Shown: positions 59,001 to 64,000 of the stretch, one piece after another
Layout: the number at the start of each line of letters is the position of its first letter
How positions within the stretch are numbered: the stretch's first letter is position 1
Assembly: GCA_022508365.1 (NCBI GenBank)
Contig: JAFLVH010000002.1
Location: 1 to 64,000, forward strand
Direction: 5' to 3'
From: Clostridiales bacterium
GTDB lineage: Bacteria > Bacillota > Clostridia > Christensenellales > Pumilibacteraceae
DNA length: 64,000 nucleotides
The notes under the pieces: model-generated
The model's input: only the letters and a program-made list of their open reading frames with translations
The model's database searches: none
Told to the model about the DNA's origin: nothing
Program-made: the position numbers and the translations under genes

Positions 59001-61359
59001 ACCAACCGTCAAATCTGTATCCGGTTTTTTCGGGATCGGCGGGAATCTTTTCCGCGGCTATAACAGCGCCGAATTTTACTTTAACGGTGGTAGACTGTCC
59101 GCCGTTGTCGGGATTGAACACAACGTCAAACTCGGCGGCTTCCCAGTGCGCTCTGAGCGTAAGGTCCTCTTTTTCCAGCTTGTCGCACAGTTTGTCGGCA
59201 AAAGTCCACTTCGTGCCGTCAATCCTGTACCAGCCCAGGAACGTATGTCCGAGCTTTGTGGGCTCCGACGGCTCGGGTACCGCTTGGTCGAACGGAACCT
59301 CTTCGGTTGTGGGATCACTGCCGTTGTCGGCGTTGAATATAACTGTTATGGTCTTGGCGGTCCACTTGGCATAAACCACGGTGCCGTCTGCGGTGATAGG
59401 CTCGTCAAACTTATACTCTGTAGTGCAATCTTGTTCCTTGTACCAGCCGCCGAAGTTGTAGCCTATGCGCGTGGGATCGGGATTCATGCGCGTAGCGGTT
59501 TTGCCCTCCATCACTTTTACGTCAACGGTTTTGTTGCCGTAGTTGTAATCGAAGGTAAACGTGTACGTCGCCTTTGCGTCGATATACGCATAGAGCGTAT
59601 AATCGCCGATAGAGCCGTGCTCTATGGTGACAACCTTGTGTTGCTCGTCATAGACCTTTTGGTCGTCCTCGCCCGTGCCCACTTCGGTGTACCAACCGAT
59701 AAAGTTGAATCCGTCCTTAATATTTGTGGGATTGGGCAGCGTGATGGTGTCGTCTTCTATCGTGTACGTGCGGTTTGCGGGTGCGGTTGCAAGCGCAGCG
59801 TCCACAATGTATGTAATGTGGTACTCTATTATATTCCACTTGGCGGTGAGCGTTATATTGCCGGTAATGGGCGTAGTGTCAAAGTCAAACGCGTCATTTG
59901 CGTCGCTTTCAAACCAGCCGAGGAAGGTGTAGCCCTTGCGCTCGGCAAGATTGGGCTTTTGCGCGCGCGCGTTTTTGTTTACGGTTTGTTGCTGCGGCGC
60001 GGCAATTCCGTCCACACCGGTTATAAACTTGACGGTATATTTAACCTGAATTACACGAACGGTAAACGGCTCGGCATTAAAGCCTCTGTACGAAATTACA
60101 ATTGTGCATGTGCCCTCTTTGCTGCTGTCAAAGCCGCCCACCGTGTATTCCGTAACCGGAATTGAAATGTTGTTTTCATACTTGGCGGTGACTATCATGC
60201 CGGTGCGGTCAAACTCGTCGCCCACCTCGTATTCGGTCCTAGTCGGCATATGGGTCACTTCTATGCCGATAAGCGTTGCGGCTTGTACCTCGACTTCAAA
60301 TGTATCGGTCTCGCCCTGATACTCGACGGTGACGGTCTGCTTGCCCGTTGTGTGGCTGTTGTAGCCCGTGACGTTGCAGTCTTCTATGTCTATTATTTCG
60401 TCCGTGTCGTCCGTATAGTACGCGGTAACCTCTATTCCGTCGAGGTTGAGATTTTCGCCCTCTATATAATTCTTTTTGGTAGGCTCTTTCGTAATTTCTA
60501 TGCGATCGAGCGTGCGCAAGGGCTCCGAGGGAGCAACGCTGACGGTAATCGTGGGGGTGACGGTGATTGTGCCGTTGTAGGTAAAGGTTATTACGGCGTT
60601 ACCCGACACGGTGAACTTGCCGTCGGCGTCGAGAGCGGGGCTGGTAAATGTGATTAAATCGGTGGATATAGCTGCGGGCTCGCCCACGTTGTAAGTGGCG
60701 GTAAAGGTAAGTCCCGCCATGTCAAACGCGTCGCCTACCTTAAACGTGCCGCTCGGCGTGCCGGAAACAGCTACCGACACGACCTCGCGCGCCAGCACTT
60801 CTACGGTAACCGGCTTGCTCTTGCCTTGGTACTTGACGTTTACGACCGCCGCGAGATTGGGCTCGGAAAAATCATACTCGACTTGGTAATCGGTAATCAC
60901 TTCCTTATCGCCGTTGTCGTACACGGCTTTTACCACCATACCGGTTTTGTCGAACGTCTCCCCTACATAATATGTCTTAGTGGTAGGCTGTTCGGCTATC
61001 TCTATGTCGGTGAGAATGCGACCGTCGGGCTTTTCAGTCCACTGCGCATACAGCTTTAAGTCGCCGGTTATAGTTTTGGCAAACGCATATTCGTTGGCGC
61101 CCGCCGTATCCGTGGTCCACTTGCTAAAGTCATACTTATCGCGCGTGGGATCCGTAGGCTTCTTTGCGGCGGTGTTTTGCTTAACCTTATCGGTACGGTA
61201 AACACCGTTATCCGGCGCACCGTCATAGTTATAGTAATATGTGACGGTGTAGGTCTTGTCCTTGTTGTCAAGTTGAACCTTAGAGCAAGCAAGAACGGTG
61301 CCGACGGTCATAGCCAAAACGGCAATAATAAATAATAACCCTATTTTCCTTCTCATCAT
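50014..61359 (-). CDS. Giant putative lipoprotein (~3780 aa) with ~30 InlB-B/Listeria-Bacteroides-type repeats, Ig-like domains and carbohydrate-binding-like modules
   Basis: MMRRKIGLLFIIAVLAMTVGTVLACSKV lipobox; repeats of GYTFxGWYxxxxxxxxxxFxTxVTxxxTLYAKW; Big_3-like PTKTxYxVGDxFDxTGMxVTAxY. Start at ATG 61359 because the track's TTG overlaps SD GGGGG. Confidence 0.9.
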   Translation of the reverse strand: MMRRKIGLLFIIAVLAMTVGTVLACSKVQLDNKDKTYTVTYYYNYDGAPDNGVYRTDKVKQNTAAKKPTDPTRDKYDFSKWTTDTAGANEYAFAKTITGDLKLYAQWTEKPDGRILTDIEIAEQPTTKTYYVGETFDKTGMVVKAVYDNGDKEVITDYQVEYDFSEPNLAAVVNVKYQGKSKPVTVEVLAREVVSVAVSGTPSGTFKVGDAFDMAGLTFTATYNVGEPAAISTDLITFTSPALDADGKFTVSGNAVITFTYNGTITVTPTITVSVAPSEPLRTLDRIEITKEPTKKNYIEGENLNLDGIEVTAYYTDDTDEIIDIEDCNVTGYNSHTTGKQTVTVEYQGETDTFEVEVQAATLIGIEVTHMPTRTEYEVGDEFDRTGMIVTAKYENNISIPVTEYTVGGFDSSKEGTCTIVISYRGFNAEPFTVRVIQVKYTVKFITGVDGIAAPQQQTVNKNARAQKPNLAERKGYTFLGWFESDANDAFDFDTTPITGNITLTAKWNIIEYHITYIVDAALATAPANRTYTIEDDTITLPNPTNIKDGFNFIGWYTEVGTGEDDQKVYDEQHKVVTIEHGSIGDYTLYAYIDAKATYTFTFDYNYGNKTVDVKVMEGKTATRMNPDPTRIGYNFGGWYKEQDCTTEYKFDEPITADGTVVYAKWTAKTITVIFNADNGSDPTTEEVPFDQAVPEPSEPTKLGHTFLGWYRIDGTKWTFADKLCDKLEKEDLTLRAHWEAAEFDVVFNPDNGGQSTTVKVKFGAVIAAEKIPADPEKTGYRFDGWFTEEGEKWSSTQPLDAEGLNLTAHWTAKTYTVTFDTAGGTPAVTSQTVAFGEKVPAPTVTVTKYGYNLKGWFNGEDEWIFNQDTLQTEGLTLTAKWEAKDVTIKYVLHYVDANTVAYYTATVKFGGLITDKPSDPEEPGYDFLHWHMLDRETIWKFEEKLVEREGLITLEAHWNAKHYKITYVVDTGLADAVDEGEYIYNQEFTLPGVNVTEPGYTFIGWYNNRDYTGERISSIAAGTMGDQIFYAQITRNSTVKFIYNLNYEGAQNHEEYVVQGTRITSPYKPSRTGYTFISWYKEKECKNLFSFDQDIMQETTVFAKWDPITYTITFVLGNGEENQKRYFTSEQTVQAIEAPTWTGHKFIHWYVEDETIAYDGFGQKPTKDVTLYAKWELEEYTVKFNSMGGSGVDAIKVLYGNKITNKPNDPTLEGYTFMGWYREDFTSEWVFETDTVTGNITLYAKWVINKYTVHFDLNGGTGKADDQTVEHGKTASEPTGITWVGHTLKGWNLKNGTPWNFGDPVVREMWLTADWELNEYTVEFNANGGTAVAAQTVKHGEKIDASKVNTTRKDWTFVQWNDESGNKFELTTAITRNIKLSAQWESKVGTGTFLYYSQDGKTWTAGYTAVKNGDKNEWKVEGVTLSKGMQFIVVTYGSGGEETWYHAASNVTQHTFKNILTVGSKKDGDNYNFEVTAYNEMYTGAKWTLYIGDINDETKDCWGISFGVTIEYTKELRNPTDGNAATYTNENAATAEVYIRGSFTDEFGLFKEWSSGSTLLTVLKSGTEYTFRKVYLKKGDAFKIYVKGVQVGTDDKGWFGGELTGLNTVITLGNNGDEGNLYLGGIENGYYDIIFVNGATRTLKIVKWQAPTITTVKVTTQPSKTEYWRGETFSDAGMVVTVTDSDGKSYTVTDYTLDGTSTNSVGDKTITVSYGGKDTTFTIKVKDLTVTFDSDGGTSVDTQHPLYGEQANRPNNPTKTGHDFGGWYLVVNGVMQTTEYEFDTDVNEPIVLKAKWTVHEYTVKFIVDGVTKETLKVPYNTAIPSGKVPSATKTGYDFNGWKNGTTIFNLNTPVTSDLELIADYTIHSYTVILDYNYDGKTETQYINYNSTVSQPESNKVTRKGYTFLGWFKGDAVEKYVFSTPVTEDFTLTAKWEVIKYKITYVVDTALATAPTAPVEYTVETAVTLPDPTVTEGGYSFLGWYEDQEFSGSPITTIAKGSTGAKEFYARIEQNETVDLTFNFNYGETPETHVQKVVIGTAGKAYSPAPEREGYKFLGWFTDKDNFTEENKYTFPVMVEGCEVFAGWEINKYTVTFETFNGSDVDPYTEVEHGSTIEKPTDPTYEGYTFGGWYKDNGFRTPWNFETDTVTSDIELYAKWDIQKFTVTFKNGESVVKTQSDVTHGSKLEEPTLDAKTGYKLLGWFYMVEEQEKQWNFASDTVTSNVTLYTKYELITYIVTYYINDKVDNTAGNITSYDVTVQDDTLKVMSQIGYAFDGWHVGSMSGKKVTALIDAIPESGTAINLYAAWTLVEYTLAYDMGAYGETIASKTFTIQNLASTVATLPTKEQVTINATGRANGYYFTEWYCGDEKITSVTSDLLDGLNGTTLTVTAHYSNLYTVTFDPNGGTLATGTQATVQVEYGKPVAQPTKNPTLAGNDFVGWYLNGAKYSFATPVTGNITLVAQWTANPKNGWFMRYTTDNWQTVQAFAVTVGTNDYSRTVYIVDGITLDKNAIFYIAKYDAQGNGSSDIKPTNANLATYTSPSEISATTDLKFVAEKDDNGYMYKVSVLSANVADVKWTLEIETTQIYARPSDTPRYPDGTANTTGKWTADKGTVFIKGSFNGWNDSGAWSDVSTMMLTAVNGNKYYFTYVYLAKYDTFKVMKGSSWYGISSGSLNPTSSAVTVNISTSGSNITFMGTSGFYDLVVDLGGNKLTAVQHKEITVTSKKAKIVVGDKLTASDLTASDNSAINYVESKAATLGENTIKVVCGNTVVNFNYTAVALAVEKTELTTDPSKKTYNVGDAIVLTGAEVTLTYNNGKVEKTTDITYTCTGETSGKLLTAGTYTVKVLYNGNESGEYQITVNNVMTSLTAVAKSGETLEFVQDAAAPDLAKLIDVTANYNEGVEGATPVAPTAVTEFTLSAIDMTRLGEQEITVSYNGVTGKFKITIVAPSVTRLDVKHDGMPTYKIGQEITKTGITVTAYYNNDTNAVVTGYTIDVDNTRAGNATVTIGFGGQTAEFTITLGALTVTFNANGGTLTGSATVSVTTLGATVTQPTVSREHYTLGGWQYNGRAWDFGTGVTEDMELIATWTPVDYTITLVLGESAEYTATIDGETIVDMPYGSKFTLPQVTVTNLTDKLYIFLGWTLEINGDNTAYVTGQITVEGDITLYAHVAAVPTVELKFYRNDGTDTFSTLNVQMGKTPTPPQVSRDGYEFGGWFTNAECDGVEYTFAAAAEGMPTEFYAKWIPNKYTVSFNSNGGSDVAEITDVVYNTTISAPTAPTKAGYRFDGWYKDAALSNVWTFGENGDKVTDDITLYAKWTPNQYTVKFDSMGGSDVNDFTGDYNALVEEPNVPTKDGYTFGGWYKESSLTTPWDFDTDTMPIDGTTLYAKWNVITYTVEYYVDGSKDNSVGNITIFTIEYDGTQLKTPVKTGYLFDGWYTDGEYNGTKYTELKFKDLFEGMDSKVAIKLYGKFVKNTFNVTFVLGDGTAASGATYTFTDVENGDSVDVPKDPTPNNALYDFDGWYDAQTGGTKLTATSVTVNGADVTYYARYKAARVRIVLNASGWGGTGTTFDYHIHAWGGTGVGTVTGTGADDNRWSTRDILTSMGSGKYYFDISNAGITDIIFTHDEKGTRNEISRYQVKVSGLTLGATKEYTATLADITVDNYHKLTIDYGNGLTGYMFMYGIGGLYYFEIPEPTPGGPVNPSTVSKLTANEWGGIKVIFTAGVNSWTNQTDNLWWSYSSGSICRYKITKGSNTYELVTFNITSPNVSPSKTYK

Positions 61360-61406
61360 TACCCCCAAATATGTGGCGATATACGCACTTTCGGTTGATA
61401 TATTAT

Positions 61407-61435
61407 ATGATACTACTCAAATAATAGTTTGTCAA
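61407..61435 (-). promoter_or_regulatory. Promoter of the giant gene: TTGACA-17-TATCAT
   Basis: Minus TTGACAAACTATTATTTGAGTAGTATCAT. Confidence 0.7.
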
Positions 61436-61479
61436 TAGAAAATAAAAATTTTATGGCGCGCGATTAAATTCGAGCGCAC

Positions 61480-61508
61480 TTGACAGCAAAATGACGCCGT
61501 GATATATT
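61480..61508 (+). promoter_or_regulatory. Promoter TTGACA-17-TATATT, 6 nt from ATG of the PHP gene
   Basis: TTGACAGCAAAATGACGCCGTGATATATTATAGTTATG. Confidence 0.8.
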
Positions 61509-61514
61509 ATAGTT

Positions 61515-62258
61515 ATGAAGCTATTACCCAACAATACCGATTTAACCGATATGGATTGCCACATTCACAGCGCCTTCTCACCGGACGCAAAGGCTATCGG
61601 CGCGGACGAGCCGCAAAAGATAGCGGACGCCGTTAGGGCAAAGGGCTTGCGCGGTTTTATTGTGACCGATCACCTGGACGTCGGGCACTGGAACGGCTAC
61701 GTCATTGACTTTGACAAATACTTTTCCGTTTGGAACAGGGTGCGCGAAAATAACCCCGATTTAACTATATATATAGGTTTGGAGGTTGGGTTCGAGCAAA
61801 AGTACGTAAAAGAGACGACAAAGCTTGTAAAGGACCTGCCGCTGGAATACGTGATAAACAGCGTGCACTACTGGGAGCACGAGGTGCCCATTCCCAAAGG
61901 CGTGCCGCCGTACCTGTCCTACCTGAAAGCGATACGGCAGTCGCTGGACGTGGACTATGGCTTTAACACGATAGGACATATCGGATTTTTACAGCGGTAT
62001 ATACATACACCCATGCTGTACGACGATTACCGCGGCATAATGGACGACATAATTAAAACCGCCGTGTCGCGCGGAATAAGGATAGAGGAAAACACCAACG
62101 AGCCGCTGCCCATAAAGCAGCCGCGCGAGGACTTTCTTACCGCATACAAAAAAGCCGGCGGAGTGCGGCCGGTGCTCGGCTCGGACGCCCACACCTCGGA
62201 CAAAATAGCGCAACACTTCAAGGAAGCGAATGAACTGTTGGATAAAATATTCGTTTAA
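61515..62258 (+). CDS. PHP-domain phosphoesterase, histidinol-phosphatase-like
   Basis: MDCHIHSAFSPDAKAIG...FIVTDHLDVGHW...VLGSDAHTSDKIAQHF. Confidence 0.88.
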   Translation: MKLLPNNTDLTDMDCHIHSAFSPDAKAIGADEPQKIADAVRAKGLRGFIVTDHLDVGHWNGYVIDFDKYFSVWNRVRENNPDLTIYIGLEVGFEQKYVKETTKLVKDLPLEYVINSVHYWEHEVPIPKGVPPYLSYLKAIRQSLDVDYGFNTIGHIGFLQRYIHTPMLYDDYRGIMDDIIKTAVSRGIRIEENTNEPLPIKQPREDFLTAYKKAGGVRPVLGSDAHTSDKIAQHFKEANELLDKIFV

Positions 62259-62267
62259 ACTAAAAAC

Positions 62268-62287
62268 AAGCCTTTCGGCTTGTTTTT
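62268..62287 (+). terminator. Terminator of the PHP gene
   Basis: AACAAGCC-tttc-GGCTTGTTTTTT. Confidence 0.9.
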
Positions 62288-62311
62288 TCCTTAATGCCGC
62301 GACAGCGGACT

Positions 62312-62339
62312 AACTATTAACTCTGAACTCTTAATTCTA
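62312..62339. repeat. Heptamer tandem repeat after the DAK2 gene
   Basis: aactatt aactctg aactctt aattcta. Confidence 0.7.
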
Positions 62340-62341
62340 TT

Positions 62342-64000
62342 TTACTCCACGACAAAGATAAAAGCATACACGTCCTGGCCGCCGTCAAAGTCGTAAAATT
62401 CGAGGTCGGTCGTTGTTGTTATATGCTCTGCGATTTTTGCCGTAACACTTTCGTCTGCGGATTTGCCGCGCATGGCGATAATCACGGACTTGTCCGTCTT
62501 GTCTATCTTGTCCAAGAGCGCGCACGACGCCTTGACTATATCCGCGTCGCACGACAATAGAGCCTTGTCCGCAAAACCCAAAAAGTCGCCCTTTTTCACA
62601 TCAAAGCCGCCCACGTGACTGTCGCGCACGGCGTATGTGATAAGCCCGGTCTCAACAGACTTAACCGCGTCCTCAAACGCCGCCTTGATTTTTTCCGTAT
62701 TATCGGACGAGTAGTCCAGCATGGACATGGCAGAATAGCCTTCCGCAAGCGTTTTGCTGCCTATAACCACTATTTGGGATTTTTTGTAAAGCTCCGCCGC
62801 CTGCTTTGCGGTGAGAATGATATTGGCGTTGTTTGGCAGGACAAATATGACCTGCGCATTCACTTCGTCAAACGCGGAAATAAAGTCCTGCGCGGACGGG
62901 TTCATCGTCTGCTTGCCGTCCACAACGTAGTCGGCGCCCAAGGACTTAAACTGCTCTATAATGCCGTCGCCGTCGGCAACAACCACCGACGCGTATTTTT
63001 TTCGCTCCGTCTTTTTTTGCGATTGCCTTTTAAACCGATTGCGAACGACTGCGCCGGTGTGCTGAATGGACATGTTTTCCACCTTGACGGCTACAAACTC
63101 GCCTATCGTCAAGCAGTAAGAAAGCACCTTGTCAGGCTCGAACGTATGTACGTGCAGCTTAATCCTTGTGCCGGTCTTAAACGCGACAATCGAATCGCCG
63201 CCCATGCTCTCCAAATAATCTATAAGCGTCTGGACGTCAAACTTTTCCGCGTCGGTCTTGCTGTTTAACAGCTGAACGATAACCTCGGTGCAGTAGCCGA
63301 ACTTCATCTCGCTGTTTTCGTGGAAGTTGCCGTCGTCCGCCGCAGCCGCCACCTCGCCGTGCGTGTGAGCATCCGTCGACTCCGCCGCCTCGCCGGACAG
63401 CGCCCTACTCATGCCCTCCAAAATGTACGCAAAGCCCGCGCCGCCGCTGTCTATGACTCCGGCGTCTTTCAGCACGGCAAGCAGCTCGGGCGTGCGGTCG
63501 AGCGACGCGTACAGCTCGTCTATAAACACCGCAAAATACGTTTCCAAACTTTTGTCATCGCCCACCCTGTCCGCGGCGGCAGTAGCCTCGCGCATGACGG
63601 TGAGTATAGTACCCTCGGTGGGTTGAACCACCGCGGAATACGCCTGATTTACTCCGGCGTTGAACGCGGTCTTTAATTGCTTTATCCCCGCCTGCTTTAC
63701 GCCCTTAAAGCCCAGTCTGAGCCCCTCGAAAAATTGCGAAAGTATTACGCCGGAATTTCCGCGCGCGGCAAGAAGCATTCCTCGGGCAAGCGAATCCGCC
63801 ACCTCGGAAATGTCAGGATTGCCGTACGGGATGACGGCAACGCCGCCCTCGATGGTGCGCGACATGTTTTCGCCGGTGTCGCCGTCCGGTATGGGAAAGA
63901 CGTTAAGCTCGTTTACGGTTTGAGCGTTGTTACGCAGGTTAATCGCGCCGAACTTTACCATTTCGGCAAAGAGCGCGCCGTCGATATATTCCATAGCCAT
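62342..64000 (-). CDS. DAK2-domain fatty acid kinase FakA-like protein (starts at window edge)
   Basis: MEYIDGALFAEMVKFGAINLRNNAQTVNELNVFPIPDGDTGENMSRTIEGG...LLAARGNSGVILSQFFEG. Confidence 0.92.
   Translation of the reverse strand: MAMEYIDGALFAEMVKFGAINLRNNAQTVNELNVFPIPDGDTGENMSRTIEGGVAVIPYGNPDISEVADSLARGMLLAARGNSGVILSQFFEGLRLGFKGVKQAGIKQLKTAFNAGVNQAYSAVVQPTEGTILTVMREATAAADRVGDDKSLETYFAVFIDELYASLDRTPELLAVLKDAGVIDSGGAGFAYILEGMSRALSGEAAESTDAHTHGEVAAAADDGNFHENSEMKFGYCTEVIVQLLNSKTDAEKFDVQTLIDYLESMGGDSIVAFKTGTRIKLHVHTFEPDKVLSYCLTIGEFVAVKVENMSIQHTGAVVRNRFKRQSQKKTERKKYASVVVADGDGIIEQFKSLGADYVVDGKQTMNPSAQDFISAFDEVNAQVIFVLPNNANIILTAKQAAELYKKSQIVVIGSKTLAEGYSAMSMLDYSSDNTEKIKAAFEDAVKSVETGLITYAVRDSHVGGFDVKKGDFLGFADKALLSCDADIVKASCALLDKIDKTDKSVIIAMRGKSADESVTAKIAEHITTTTDLEFYDFDGGQDVYAFIFVVE

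Noticed and set aside
51838-60165. Several plus-strand ORFs of 485-679 aa (51838-53295, 53596-55635, 55960-57480, 58276-60165)
   Set aside because: All antisense to the giant repeat protein; their long open frames follow from its codon usage and repeats; no RBS or promoter seen
61360-61368. TTG start of the giant ORF (MGV-MMRRK)
   Set aside because: TTGGGGGTA overlaps the SD GGGGG; ATG at 61359 or 61356 fits the lipoprotein signal better
1-64000. tRNA, rRNA, prophage or transposase genes
   Set aside because: None recognised on either strand by eye; a tRNAscan/Infernal run would be decisive

Overview
64 kb chromosomal window, almost certainly from a Gram-positive, probably sporulating Firmicutes/Clostridia-like bacterium (SpoIIE, SipW-type signal peptidase, EcfAAT, GidA/MnmG; taxon is inference). 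Coding is dense and almost entirely on the minus strand; only a 52-aa orphan ORF and a PHP phosphoesterase are on plus. Most of the window is housekeeping or transport: secA (partial), uraA-upp, P-type ATPase, AMP-ligase/MBL, mnmG, potABCD with an XRE-cupin regulator, feoAAB plus Cys-rich peptide, rsmF-like/truA/ecfT-ecfA2-ecfA1, guaA, typA, spoIIE, trxB-like, fakA-like. Accessory content: (i) a SipW/TasA-like secretion cassette (0.87-8.35 kb) with a tail-extended signal peptidase, three small paralogous substrates and a 1248-aa substrate; (ii) an 11.3-kb gene for a ~3780-aa putative lipoprotein with about 30 InlB/Listeria-Bacteroides-type repeats, Ig-like domains and duplicated carbohydrate-binding-like modules. 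Non-coding signals worth attention: a structured ~260-nt leader with a terminator overlapping the SD upstream of a TM1266-like regulator; two long imperfect hairpins sharing a GCACGTAG internal segment; a dispersed family of period-7 (heptamer) intergenic repeats that often supply stop codons; and a set of near-consensus promoters whose -10 box lies only 6-10 nt from the ATG, predicting leaderless mRNAs. No rRNA, tRNA, CRISPR, prophage or transposase gene was recognised.
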